A stretch of DNA of 64,000 nucleotides from Pedobacter segetis (GTDB taxonomy: Bacteria > Bacteroidota > Bacteroidia > Sphingobacteriales > Sphingobacteriaceae), in assembly GCF_016623585.1 (NCBI RefSeq), contig NZ_JAEHFY010000010.1, positions 87,894 to 151,893 on the forward strand, given 5' to 3'. Positions 23,231-32,274 of the stretch are shown one piece after another. A program made the position numbers and the translations under genes. Numbering within the stretch: the stretch's first letter is position 1; every line of letters begins with the position of its first letter. The notes beneath the pieces were generated by a model that worked only from the letters and a program-made list of their open reading frames with translations, was not told the DNA's origin and did no database searches.

Positions 23231-25297
23231 ATGATTGCCTATTATAAAACCGAGGTCCCTTTTATCAGGTTGGTTTTGTTTTTTATTTTGGGGATAAGCA
23301 TTTCCATTCTATTTGATATCGCTCCAAATAATTTATTCCCTTTAGGTTGGTTAATATTAATCTTGGTTAGCATCGGCTTTGGCCTTCTAAACAAAAAGAA
23401 ACCCCATTATTTTGGCTCTTATATCTTCGGTACGCTTGTTTATGTTTTGATGATATTATCAGGCATCATTATTTGTAACCAGCATAAAGAAATTTATAGA
23501 AGCAACCATTTCTCAAAAATAGGTGCCAAATATTTAACCGCTTATCTATTAGAAGAACCTAAAATTAAGGGAGATATTGCAAGGTTTAACGTTAGCGTAA
23601 CACAAAACATCCAAGATAAGCGCATCATCAGAACGCAGGGGAAACTATTACTGGCCATGAGGTTTGATTCGACAAAAAAGATTGACCTCCATTATGGCGA
23701 TATGCTGCTTTTAAAGGCGAAATATAAAGAGACAGAGCCCGCATATAATCCGGCAGAATTTAATTACAAAAGGTTCTTAAGCTTTCAACAAGTTTATCAT
23801 CAAACATTTATCAACCAAAAAGAAACAAAAAAACTAGGCGAACACCAAGGAAATTTAATCAGAGAATTTGCGCTAAAATTTAGGGAAAGGCAAATTTTAA
23901 AGTTTGATGCGTATTTAAAAGATACGGCGATAAGAGCGGTGGCATCTACATTGATCTTGGGTTATAGGGCAGAATTGAATAAAGATACTTTAGAGACCTA
24001 TACAAAAACAGGTACTATGCATGTGCTTTCTGTTTCGGGGATGCATGTAGGTATAGTTGTGGTTTTATTGGTTTTTGCTTTTAGTTTTTTAAATAAAACC
24101 AAACGGGGAAGGCTTTTATCTACCATCACGATAATCGCTATAATTTGGTTTTATGCCCTAATTACAGGTTTTGCGCCATCTATAGAAAGAGCGGCGATAA
24201 TGGTAACTTTTATTATGTTGGCAAAAGCCCGCTCCGTTAAAGCAAATATATTTAACGTGATCGCGATTACGGCCTTTATCATTTTGATAACAGATCCTTT
24301 TGCATTGATAAATGTTGGCTTTCAACTATCTTTTATAGCGGTTGCAGGCATTATTTATCTACAGCCCCTCATTTACGATTTTTACAATACAACAAATAAG
24401 TTGTTGGATGTAATTTGGAAAGTAATCTCTGTATCCATCGCGGCCCAAATATCAACCGCTCCGATCAGTTTATATTATTTTCATCAATTCCCTATCTATT
24501 TTATCATAAGCAATGTCTTTATCTTTTTACCGGCTATACTCATCATGTATTTTGGCTTGTTCTTTTTGATTTTTTACAGCTTCCCTCCTATTGCGGCAGT
24601 TTTTGCTTTTTGTTTACAAACAACTATCAAATACACCAACGAAGGTTTAAAACTTATCGAGAACATAGCCCACGCAAATATTACCCAAATTTGGTGGGGA
24701 GCATTAGAGATTTTACTTTTTTACGGTTTCTTCCTTTTTGGTTTCGCTGCTATCAAACGCAAAAAATATCTAAAATTAGCCTGTATTTGTCTATTGCTTT
24801 TAATCCTAACGATCAACATTAAACAATTTTATCATGTACAACAAAAACAAGCTGTATTTTTTGCCTTAAGAAAAAACACGGCTGTTGCATTGATCAAGGG
24901 AAAAACCGCAGTTTTAATTACAGATCTAAAAGCAGATGAATTTACTTATCAGTTCTCGGTAAAACCGTATTTGGATAGTTGCCAAATCAATTATATAGAA
25001 TGGATAAATCCCCATCTTATACAAGATGAAAAATTGATTAGCTTTGAAGGTAAGAAACTTAAGATCATCAATCATAAACTAAATAATTTTGCTGTATCTA
25101 AACAAGATTGGCTTTTATTGAGTAGTGATAAAAAGCAAGGCCTAAAATCTATAATTGATGCAAATACATTTGAAGAGTTGTTTATAGATGGTAAAAACAG
25201 AGATTTTGTGATCGAGGATCTTAAAAACCAAGCAGAAAATTTAGGGTTAAAACCTCATGTCCTTAAAAGAGATTTTGCGATAGAAATTAAATTGTAG
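23231..25297 (+). CDS. comEC: ComEC/Rec2-family DNA channel protein, degenerate C-terminus
   Basis: This 688-residue inner-membrane protein has an N-terminal pair of helices, a DUF4131 OB-type domain (about 60-200) and the ComEC core with LSVSGMHVGIVVVLL and LITGFAPSIERAAIMVTFIM. About ten membrane helices follow. The last 150 residues replace the metallo-beta-lactamase nuclease domain with a soluble stretch (VALIKGKTAVLITDLKADEF) that has no HxHxDH motif. The nuclease function is therefore absent or carried elsewhere. It moves single-stranded DNA across the inner membrane in characterised relatives. The ATG is 3 bp after the HhH-barrel stop. Confidence 0.9.
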   Translation: MIAYYKTEVPFIRLVLFFILGISISILFDIAPNNLFPLGWLILILVSIGFGLLNKKKPHYFGSYIFGTLVYVLMILSGIIICNQHKEIYRSNHFSKIGAKYLTAYLLEEPKIKGDIARFNVSVTQNIQDKRIIRTQGKLLLAMRFDSTKKIDLHYGDMLLLKAKYKETEPAYNPAEFNYKRFLSFQQVYHQTFINQKETKKLGEHQGNLIREFALKFRERQILKFDAYLKDTAIRAVASTLILGYRAELNKDTLETYTKTGTMHVLSVSGMHVGIVVVLLVFAFSFLNKTKRGRLLSTITIIAIIWFYALITGFAPSIERAAIMVTFIMLAKARSVKANIFNVIAITAFIILITDPFALINVGFQLSFIAVAGIIYLQPLIYDFYNTTNKLLDVIWKVISVSIAAQISTAPISLYYFHQFPIYFIISNVFIFLPAILIMYFGLFFLIFYSFPPIAAVFAFCLQTTIKYTNEGLKLIENIAHANITQIWWGALEILLFYGFFLFGFAAIKRKKYLKLACICLLLLILTINIKQFYHVQQKQAVFFALRKNTAVALIKGKTAVLITDLKADEFTYQFSVKPYLDSCQINYIEWINPHLIQDEKLISFEGKKLKIINHKLNNFAVSKQDWLLLSSDKKQGLKSIIDANTFEELFIDGKNRDFVIEDLKNQAENLGLKPHVLKRDFAIEIKL

Positions 25298-25302
25298 CAT
25301 AG

Positions 25303-26073
25303 ATGTTTGTAGATTATCAACTAAAAAATAGAGTAGCAAATATAGTTATCAATAGGCCCGATAAGAGAAATGCTTTAAACGCAGAATTGGTTGCCCAACT
25401 TACACAAGCTTTTGAAAAAGCAGAACAAGATGAAAACGTAAAAGTTATTGTTTTAAAAGCCATGGGCGATGTTTTTAGTGCTGGCGCAGATTTAGATTAT
25501 CTTAAAAAACTACAATCTAATTCTTTTGATGAAAACTTAAAAGACTCTAACCAATTGAGAAAACTATTCCAATTGATATATGAACAACCAAAAATAGTGA
25601 TCGCCCAAGTACAAGGGCATGCTATAGCTGGCGGTTGTGGTTTAGCATCAGTTTGCGATTTTATATTTAGCATACCCGAGGCAAAATTTGGTTATACGGA
25701 AGTTAAAATTGGTTTTATCCCAGCAATTGTTGCCGTTTTCTTGTTAAGAAAAATTGGGGAAGGCTTAACAAAAGAGCTTGTTTTTAGTGGCGATTTAATA
25801 GATGCGGAAAGGGCAAAACAAATAAACCTGATCAATTTTATTTGCCCAAACAATGAGATTGAAAACGAAGTTGTGAAATTTGCAGAAAAGCTTTGTGTCT
25901 CCACATCTGCCCAATCAATAGCGTTAACCAAACAACTGCTAAATAAAGTGCAAGATCAACCATTAGATGAGGCTTTGGATTTTGCCGCAGAAATGAACGC
26001 ACACGCCCGATCTACAAACGACTGCAAAAACGGAATACAAGCATTTTTGGATAAGAAGAAAATAATTTGGTAA
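25303..26073 (+). CDS. Enoyl-CoA hydratase/isomerase-family protein
   Basis: This 256-residue crotonase-fold protein begins FVDYQLKNRVANIVINRPDK and has the oxyanion-hole sequence HAIAGGCGLASVCDFIFS with the GAD-containing VFSAGADLDYLKKL. The region FGYTEVKIGFIPAIVAVFLL contains a candidate catalytic acid (E in YTEVKIG). It probably acts on an acyl-CoA in lipid or amino-acid breakdown. It is 5 bp after comEC, so it is the last gene of that transcript although functionally unrelated. Confidence 0.88.
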   Translation: MFVDYQLKNRVANIVINRPDKRNALNAELVAQLTQAFEKAEQDENVKVIVLKAMGDVFSAGADLDYLKKLQSNSFDENLKDSNQLRKLFQLIYEQPKIVIAQVQGHAIAGGCGLASVCDFIFSIPEAKFGYTEVKIGFIPAIVAVFLLRKIGEGLTKELVFSGDLIDAERAKQINLINFICPNNEIENEVVKFAEKLCVSTSAQSIALTKQLLNKVQDQPLDEALDFAAEMNAHARSTNDCKNGIQAFLDKKKIIW

Positions 26074-26095
26074 TTCATTTTTTAATGTAACTTTA
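26066..26095 (+). promoter_or_regulatory. Candidate Bacteroidota promoter for DUF4412 gene
   Basis: TTTG at 26066-26069, an 18-bp spacer, and TAACTTTA at 26088-26095 resemble the TTTG/TAnnTTTG -33/-7 pair. Transcription would start near 26100, giving a leader of about 40 nt. Confidence 0.4.
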
Positions 26096-26141
26096 TTTAT
26101 AAAATCTCATCTAACAATAAAAATTTAAAACTAAAAAGAAC

Positions 26142-26822
26142 ATGTTCAAAAACATTAAAACAGGTCTGATAGCATTTATTTGTTTAGGATCTACCATTGC
26201 AGCTCATGCACAAAAAGTAATAAAAGAGGGTACGGCAACTTATGCTGTTGAGTATGATTTACCCGCCGCACAGCAATCTATGGCATCAATGCTACCATCA
26301 GAGTTTAAAGTGCAGTTTAAAGGAGATTACAGCAAATTTAAAATGGATATGGGAATGTATGCTACAGAAGTTGTTTTTAACAATGCTACAAAAGAAAGCT
26401 TAAGTCTTACTGATGTGCCTATGCAAAACAAAAAAATTGCAGTTAAAATGACCAAAGAGCAAACAGATAAAATGCAAGAATTACAATCTGGCGAAAAAGA
26501 TATTGAGGTAACGCCAACAACCGAAACCAAAAAAATTGGAGGCTACAATTGCACCAAATATATCTTAAAGGATAAAATCTCTGGAGAAGATGCAGAGGTT
26601 TGGGCAACAACGGATATCAGCATACCAGCAAACTCTTTAACTGCAAACATTAAAAATGTAAAAGGTGTGCCAGTAGAGTTTAGTTCTAATGCCAGAGGGA
26701 TTAAATCTAAAATGACCTTGAAAAGCATTTCTGAAGAACCAGTAGAAGATATAAAGATGGAAATACCAACAGGTTATGAAACAATGACTTTTGAGGACGT
26801 TATGAAACAAATGGGCGGTTAA
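26142..26822 (+). CDS. DUF4412 secreted protein
   Basis: This 226-residue protein has a signal peptide (KTGLIAFICLGSTIAAHAQ). The mature part begins VIKEGTATYAVEYDLP and has KKIGGYNCTKYILKDKISGE, the pattern of DUF4412 proteins, which resemble LolA/GLPGLI-like periplasmic or outer-membrane-associated folds. No catalytic residues are evident. It has its own candidate promoter and is not coupled to the LtaS-like gene 59 bp downstream. Function unknown. Confidence 0.85.
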   Translation: MFKNIKTGLIAFICLGSTIAAHAQKVIKEGTATYAVEYDLPAAQQSMASMLPSEFKVQFKGDYSKFKMDMGMYATEVVFNNATKESLSLTDVPMQNKKIAVKMTKEQTDKMQELQSGEKDIEVTPTTETKKIGGYNCTKYILKDKISGEDAEVWATTDISIPANSLTANIKNVKGVPVEFSSNARGIKSKMTLKSISEEPVEDIKMEIPTGYETMTFEDVMKQMGG

Positions 26823-26848
26823 TATTAAGTAAATTTATTGTTAAGGCT

Positions 26849-26877
26849 TTTGAGCTTTGGTGTAAATACCTAATTTG
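26849..26877 (+). promoter_or_regulatory. Candidate promoter abutting the LtaS-like start codon
   Basis: TTTG at 26849-26852, a 17-bp spacer and CTAATTTG at 26870-26877 form a -33/-7-like pair. The ATG at 26882 is only 5 bp beyond, so transcripts starting near 26882-26884 would be leaderless. Confidence 0.4.
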
Positions 26878-26881
26878 CGCC

Positions 26882-28753
26882 ATGCTTAAGAGCCTTTCTT
26901 TTTTTCTTAAATATTTTGTTTGCTGGTGTATCTTCTTCTTTCTTAGCAGGCTGTTTTTTGAAATAGCATTTTATCAAAACCTTTCCCGCATTAAATTATC
27001 AGAAATTTTACCCTCTTTTTTTTACGGTTTACACATGGATGCCTCTATGGCAGGTTATATATGTGCCTTGCCTTTTTTGCTTTTTGGGATAAGCTTTTTT
27101 ATACTTAACGCCAATGCCTTTTTAAAACCCATAAAAATATACACTTTGGTTTTATTGGCGATAAGTTCTATAATCTCTATTGCAGATATAAACATTTACA
27201 GAGAATGGGGCACAAAACTAAATTACAGGGCTTTAGAATTTCTTTTTTCATCGCCATCAGAAGCATTGGCTTCTACTGCATCTTCACCCATATTATTGAG
27301 CATAATTGCAGCAGTTATTTTACTTTTTTTGGGTGTTTTATTGTTTTGGAAGTTTGTTTTTAAAACACATTATCACCAAAAGAAACAAAACCCTTTACTA
27401 ATCAGCACCCCTATTTACCTTTTTGTTTTAGCACTTACTTTCTTAGCCATAAGAGGCGGAGTTAGCGTTGCGCCAATGAATACCAGCAAAGCTTATTATA
27501 GCCAACACCAAATCTTAAATTTTGCAGCAATAAATACCAATTGGTTTTTAATGTCTAATTTAATAGATCATCAAAAAACCAATGAGAACCCATATATCTA
27601 TTATCCCCAAGATAAACTAGAAGATAAAATAGATAGTATTTACATTACCGATGACACCCTAAAAAAAGAAATATTTGCCATAGATAAACCAAATATCGTT
27701 TTTATAATAATGGAAAGCTTTACAGCCGATATTGTAAAAGAGTTGGGCGGCGAAACCGATGTAACACCAAAATTTAGCGAACTTATTAAAGAAGGCTTGT
27801 TCTTTAACCATATTTATGCAGCATCAGATCGTACGGATAAGGGCATTGTGGCGGTTATTAGTGGCTTCCCCGCACAAGCTACCCGTTCTATCATTAAAGA
27901 GAACGACAAACAAATAAAATTACCATCTATAGCAGATCAGCTGGCTAAAAATAATTATCAAACATCTTTTTTTTATGGGGGCGATACCGATTTCTCTAAT
28001 TTTAGATCTTATATTCTAAGTAACCAATTTCAAAGATTGATCGATAAGAGGAACTTTAAAAAAGAAGAGTTGAAATCTAATTGGGGAGCTTATGATAATG
28101 TTACCTTAGGCAAACAGATCAAATACCTCAATAGCATTAGGCAACCTTTTTTTTCTACCTTATTAACTTTAACCAACCACGAACCGTTTCAATTGCCAGT
28201 TAAGGGTAAATTTGGAGATAACTCTGTTGAAAATAAATTTAGAAGCACCAGTTACTATGTAGATCAGGCTTTGTACCAATACATCCAAACCGCAAAAAAA
28301 CAAAAATGGTATGCAAACACTATATTTGTGATCACGGCAGATCATGGGCATAGGTTGCCAAAAAATATCAATAATGTTTATGACCCAAAGAAATACCACA
28401 TTCCTCTTTTAATTTTAGGTGGAGCATTAAAACCAAAATTTAAAGGGAAACAGATCCATAAATACGGCAGCCAGGTTGATATTGTTGCAACCGTTCTAAA
28501 CCAATTAAATTTACCAGATACTGCCTTTAAGTACAGCAAGAATTTATTGAACCCTAAATTAAAAGGATTTGCATTTTTTAATTGGGATAATGGCTTTGGA
28601 TATATTGATAGAAATATGGCAATAAGCTATGATCCTGTTAGTGAGCGTACTATTTTTAGTCAACAAAAAACTGATAAGGAAGTTTCTAAAGCAACATTAT
28701 CTAAAGCAAAAGCAATGATGCAAAGTGTTTACAATGATTATCTTAAATATTAA
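26882..28753 (+). CDS. LtaS-like sulfatase-fold phosphoethanolamine/phosphoglycerol transferase
   Basis: This 623-residue protein has five membrane helices in the first 200 residues and a periplasmic alkaline-phosphatase/sulfatase domain after about 270. The domain opens NIVFIIMESFTADIVKELGG, has ASDRTDKGIVAVISG (nucleophile threonine region), YGGDTDFSNFRSYI, and VITADHGHRLPKNI for the metal site. LtaS homologues transfer glycerol-phosphate or related groups to envelope lipids; in Gram-negative Bacteroidota the acceptor is unknown. The 194-residue barrel protein follows after 3 bp and is probably cotranscribed. Confidence 0.88.
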   Translation: MLKSLSFFLKYFVCWCIFFFLSRLFFEIAFYQNLSRIKLSEILPSFFYGLHMDASMAGYICALPFLLFGISFFILNANAFLKPIKIYTLVLLAISSIISIADINIYREWGTKLNYRALEFLFSSPSEALASTASSPILLSIIAAVILLFLGVLLFWKFVFKTHYHQKKQNPLLISTPIYLFVLALTFLAIRGGVSVAPMNTSKAYYSQHQILNFAAINTNWFLMSNLIDHQKTNENPYIYYPQDKLEDKIDSIYITDDTLKKEIFAIDKPNIVFIIMESFTADIVKELGGETDVTPKFSELIKEGLFFNHIYAASDRTDKGIVAVISGFPAQATRSIIKENDKQIKLPSIADQLAKNNYQTSFFYGGDTDFSNFRSYILSNQFQRLIDKRNFKKEELKSNWGAYDNVTLGKQIKYLNSIRQPFFSTLLTLTNHEPFQLPVKGKFGDNSVENKFRSTSYYVDQALYQYIQTAKKQKWYANTIFVITADHGHRLPKNINNVYDPKKYHIPLLILGGALKPKFKGKQIHKYGSQVDIVATVLNQLNLPDTAFKYSKNLLNPKLKGFAFFNWDNGFGYIDRNMAISYDPVSERTIFSQQKTDKEVSKATLSKAKAMMQSVYNDYLKY

Positions 28754-28756
28754 CAA

Positions 28757-29341
28757 ATGAAATTTATTACCTCGTTCTTTTTGTCGGTTTGTTTTCTTAT
28801 CCCAAATTCAAAAGCTTTTAATAAAAATCCTATTGCAGATAGTTGTAAAAACCAAGTTACCATCATCGCAGAATATCAAAGATTAAGAAGCACACATTCT
28901 ACAGTTTTTCAGGGTTTTAACTTAATATTTACCAAGCAGATCAATTTAAAAAACTCTTTAGGTTTAGGCCTTGAGTATAGTAACGCCCCATTTCATGGTG
29001 ATAATGGTTATAATCTTTACGACCTAAAATTTTTACCTGTTTTTGTAGATTTTAGACACAATTTTTTAACCTATAAAATACTAACTCCTTTTTTTATTAC
29101 AGATTTAGGTTACACTTTTATTGGGTATGATAGGGAAAAGGAAGGTTTTCCGTTAACAAAAACCAGAATTAAGGAAGGCGGTATTTATTTAAACGGGGCT
29201 ATTGGACTAAAATGCAAAATTTTGAAACGCTTTTATCCCAACGTTAGTTTTGGGTTTAAGGGTTTCCATAACTCTTTCAATAATTTAGATATTGATCCTC
29301 ACGGATTAGTTTTTAGGACCGGGATAGCCATAGTAATTTAA
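28757..29341 (+). CDS. Small outer-membrane barrel-like protein, unknown
   Basis: This 194-residue protein has a signal peptide (ITSFFLSVCFLIPNSKA). The rest alternates beta-strands, e.g. VTIIAEYQRLRSTHSTVF, NSLGLGLEYSNAPFHGDNGY and LTPFFITDLGYTFIGYD, typical of an eight-stranded barrel. It is translated just after the LtaS-like gene (3-bp gap), suggesting a shared envelope role. Its 3' end overlaps the minus-strand lipoprotein gene by 4 bp. I do not recognise a family name. Confidence 0.7.
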   Translation: MKFITSFFLSVCFLIPNSKAFNKNPIADSCKNQVTIIAEYQRLRSTHSTVFQGFNLIFTKQINLKNSLGLGLEYSNAPFHGDNGYNLYDLKFLPVFVDFRHNFLTYKILTPFFITDLGYTFIGYDREKEGFPLTKTRIKEGGIYLNGAIGLKCKILKRFYPNVSFGFKGFHNSFNNLDIDPHGLVFRTGIAIVI

Positions 29342-29952
29342 TTCTTTATCTCATTAAGATCAAAACGGTTTCCCTTTAAAAAATATCTGATGGTCTTTTT
29401 CTCGATTATCTTTTTGGATTCTTTATCATCGGGATCAAATAAGTTAAACTCCCTATACAGTTTTCCTTCTTTTACATAAAACTTATCTTTTCCACGATAT
29501 TGCTTTTTGGTTTTAGTGCTTAAACTTGGGAAATCTATCTCATTCGCTTCCTTTCCTTTAAACTCATAACAAATAACTTTTGCAGATTGATACTGATCAT
29601 TTGCGGTGTAGTAAATCAAAACTTCAGGGTTACCATCATCGTCCATATCTGTATTAAAAACTTCTTTTAGTTTACCATCAATGTTATTAGTAGAGGCTAC
29701 CGAGAAATCATTTTTTATGGAGTCTGACCTTAAAACCAGCAAAGAAGAAGTAGAATCTGCGCCTCTTCCCCAACTGTAAATATCAAAAATCAACTCGGGG
29801 CCAACCTCTATCTTTTCATGATGTTTAAAGGGTGCTGGCAATACCATCTCTTTTTTGGGTATTACTTTTAACTTTTCTTGCTGTTTATTTCCACAAGAAG
29901 AAAAAAGTATCAACACTAAACTAGAGCAAAGAAAACTATTTAACAATTTCAT
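29338..29952 (-). CDS. Lipoprotein of unknown function
   Basis: This 204-residue protein has a lipoprotein signal, SLVLILFSSC, with lipidation cysteine at 20. The mature part is acidic and mostly beta: IEVGPELIFDIYSWGRGADS, MDDDGNPEVLIYYTAND and EKKTIRYFLKGNRFDL. The DDDGNPEVL segment resembles an FG-GAP/calcium-binding-like turn (DxDxN), suggesting a calcium site. It lies 6 bp downstream of the GH20 gene on the same strand, so it is likely cotranscribed with it. No confident family. Confidence 0.75.
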   Translation of the reverse strand: MKLLNSFLCSSLVLILFSSCGNKQQEKLKVIPKKEMVLPAPFKHHEKIEVGPELIFDIYSWGRGADSTSSLLVLRSDSIKNDFSVASTNNIDGKLKEVFNTDMDDDGNPEVLIYYTANDQYQSAKVICYEFKGKEANEIDFPSLSTKTKKQYRGKDKFYVKEGKLYREFNLFDPDDKESKKIIEKKTIRYFLKGNRFDLNEIKN

Positions 29953-29958
29953 TTATAA

Positions 29959-32274
29959 TTAATTATAAAGCATTACCGATGGGATTTCAATCTTTTTACC
30001 ATCAGTTCCCTTTACAGAAACCTGTAAAGTAGAACCTGGCCCATCATCAAAATATAAAACCTTTATTTTATGCAAACCCGCTTGCAAAACCACTCCTGCA
30101 GAACGCTCAAACCTAGCGTGTTTACCATCGTTATCAATGATCAATTCATCATCTATATACAAACGGCTACCGTCATCGCTGTAAAGTGAAAACTCAAAAT
30201 CAGCATTCTCATTTATGTTGATGTATCCGGTAAAAACGATCCCATATTCTCTTGCTTTTCCGCTCACTTTGTTAAAAGATATTTGACTGGCCAAACCCTT
30301 CTTTATTGCCAAATTGGTATCAATTTCTAAAGTGCTTTTAAATTTACCGGGTACATAATAGTATTTTAACGCTCCCTGATTTTTATTATTTCCCGTGGTA
30401 TCTGCTTTTAGCGTATCCCTATTAAATAATAAGGTAGTGGTTACCGCACTTCTTTTGCCCGATGGGGTAATTACCCTTGCTTTAACGGGGCGCATCTCTC
30501 TGCTTGGTACATTAACGGTAAAAGGCCCGGTGTACAAAGTAGTGGTTTCATTAGGCTCATAACCATCAATGGTATAATAAATTTTTGCGCCATTTACAGA
30601 GGGTTTAAAATTGAAGGTATAAGCATTACCCGCAACATTTATAGATGTGTCTTTTGCCCCTATCACTTCTGGCACACGGTAAAAAGTTTGCGTTTTATCT
30701 AACAAGGCCAAATGCCGAGGGACCCTAATCTCATTAAAATTTTTAAAGTCTTTTTTATCCAAGTTAGTCCATGCTATTTCAGAAACGGCCATTAACCTTG
30801 GTAATAGCATATATTCTATTTTATTGGTTGTTGTAAGGTATTCTGTCCACATGTTGGCCTGTACGCCCAAAATGTATTGTTGCTGGTTTATGGGCAAATC
30901 TTCTGGCGTTGGATCGTAAGCATATATTTTAGCGATCCTTCCATCACCGCCAATGCCTACGGGTTCTTGATCAGACCTGCCCTGTGTGTGATCTAAATAT
31001 AATCCTGCGGTACTGGGTGTCATAATTACTTGATGATTTTGCTTTGCTGCGGTAATGCCTCCAGAAACTCCCCTCCAGCTCATAACAGTTGCATTTGGAG
31101 CTAATCCGCCATCTAAAATCTCGTCCCAACCAATAATTGATCTTCCTTTTTTATTTACAAATTTTTCTATGCGATGGATAAAATAAGATTGCAAACCATC
31201 TTCATTTTTCAGATGCTCTTTTTTAATTCTCCTTTGGCAATATGGGCAGGTTTTCCAAACCGTTTTTGGGGCCTCGTCTCCACCAATATGGATATATTTT
31301 GAAGGGAATAAATCCATCACTTCTGTTAAAACATCTTCCATAAAATCGAAAGTATGGTCTTTGCCGGCACAAAAAATTTCTGGGAAAACGCCCCATTTCT
31401 CTGCCACTTTGTAAGGCCCTGGATCATCTCCGCAACCTAATTCTGGATATGCAGCCAGCGCAGCCAGCGCATGGCCTGGCATTTCTATCTCTGGGATAAC
31501 GGTAATGTACTTTGTTTGCGCATAAGCCACCACTTCTTTGATCTCTTCTTGTGTGTAATAACCACCGTACTTATTCCCATCAAACCATTGCGGCATCCTA
31601 TCGTGATAATTACCTATTAAAGTTTGATCACGATAAGCACCAACAGAAGTTAATTTAGGGTATTTTTTTATATCTATACGCCATCCTTGATCATCTGTTA
31701 AATGCCAATGGAAGGTATTAAGCTTGTAGGCGGCCATTAAATCTATGTATTTTTTGATAAAATCGACAGGGAAAAAATGCCTGCAAACATCTAAATGCAA
31801 ACCACGGTAAGCATATCTTGGTTTATCTTGAATATTGCACTGTGGTATTTGATGATTTTCTAGATTATTGAGATACAACTGGGTTAGCGTTTGCATGGCA
31901 TAAAACACTCCTCTCCCGCTTCCTTTTATTAGAATATTTTTGCTATCGATATTTAAAGTATAAGCCTCTGAATTGGTATCTTGGCTTTGCGCCGAGTTAA
32001 ACGAAATGATACTTTCTGGTGCTTGGATAAAATTTTTGGCCAACACCAGATCAATTCCTTGCTTATCCTTTACCAAGGTTTTAAAAAGCTCTGCCGTTTT
32101 TCTATCGTCATCGGTCTCATACTGCAAGGCCGTTTTTTCTGTGAGCATAAAATAACCCGATTTAATCAAAATGTTTTGTGGGGCCGGGATAATTCCCAAA
32201 TTTGGGTCGGTTTGGGCAAAGGTTAAAGTGCTAACAAGCGTTAATAAAACGCTAAATAAGTATTTTAAATTCAT
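29959..32274 (-). CDS. Beta-N-acetylhexosaminidase (GH20) with PA14 domain
   Basis: The start at 32274 (MNLKYLFSVLLTLVSTLTFA) gives 771 residues with a clean signal peptide; the frame is open further upstream but gives an unlikely leader. It has a GH20b N-terminal domain (about 25-150), the GH20 barrel with YRGLHLDVCRHFFP and HIGGDEAPKTVWKTC (Asp-Glu catalytic pair), a chitobiase-like C-terminal sheet (YTIDGYEPNETTTLYTG) and a terminal PA14 domain (FSLYSDDGSRLYIDDELIID). It removes terminal GlcNAc or GalNAc from glycans in the periplasm or outside. No SusC/SusD pair is adjacent. Confidence 0.93.
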   Translation of the reverse strand: MNLKYLFSVLLTLVSTLTFAQTDPNLGIIPAPQNILIKSGYFMLTEKTALQYETDDDRKTAELFKTLVKDKQGIDLVLAKNFIQAPESIISFNSAQSQDTNSEAYTLNIDSKNILIKGSGRGVFYAMQTLTQLYLNNLENHQIPQCNIQDKPRYAYRGLHLDVCRHFFPVDFIKKYIDLMAAYKLNTFHWHLTDDQGWRIDIKKYPKLTSVGAYRDQTLIGNYHDRMPQWFDGNKYGGYYTQEEIKEVVAYAQTKYITVIPEIEMPGHALAALAAYPELGCGDDPGPYKVAEKWGVFPEIFCAGKDHTFDFMEDVLTEVMDLFPSKYIHIGGDEAPKTVWKTCPYCQRRIKKEHLKNEDGLQSYFIHRIEKFVNKKGRSIIGWDEILDGGLAPNATVMSWRGVSGGITAAKQNHQVIMTPSTAGLYLDHTQGRSDQEPVGIGGDGRIAKIYAYDPTPEDLPINQQQYILGVQANMWTEYLTTTNKIEYMLLPRLMAVSEIAWTNLDKKDFKNFNEIRVPRHLALLDKTQTFYRVPEVIGAKDTSINVAGNAYTFNFKPSVNGAKIYYTIDGYEPNETTTLYTGPFTVNVPSREMRPVKARVITPSGKRSAVTTTLLFNRDTLKADTTGNNKNQGALKYYYVPGKFKSTLEIDTNLAIKKGLASQISFNKVSGKAREYGIVFTGYININENADFEFSLYSDDGSRLYIDDELIIDNDGKHARFERSAGVVLQAGLHKIKVLYFDDGPGSTLQVSVKGTDGKKIEIPSVMLYN

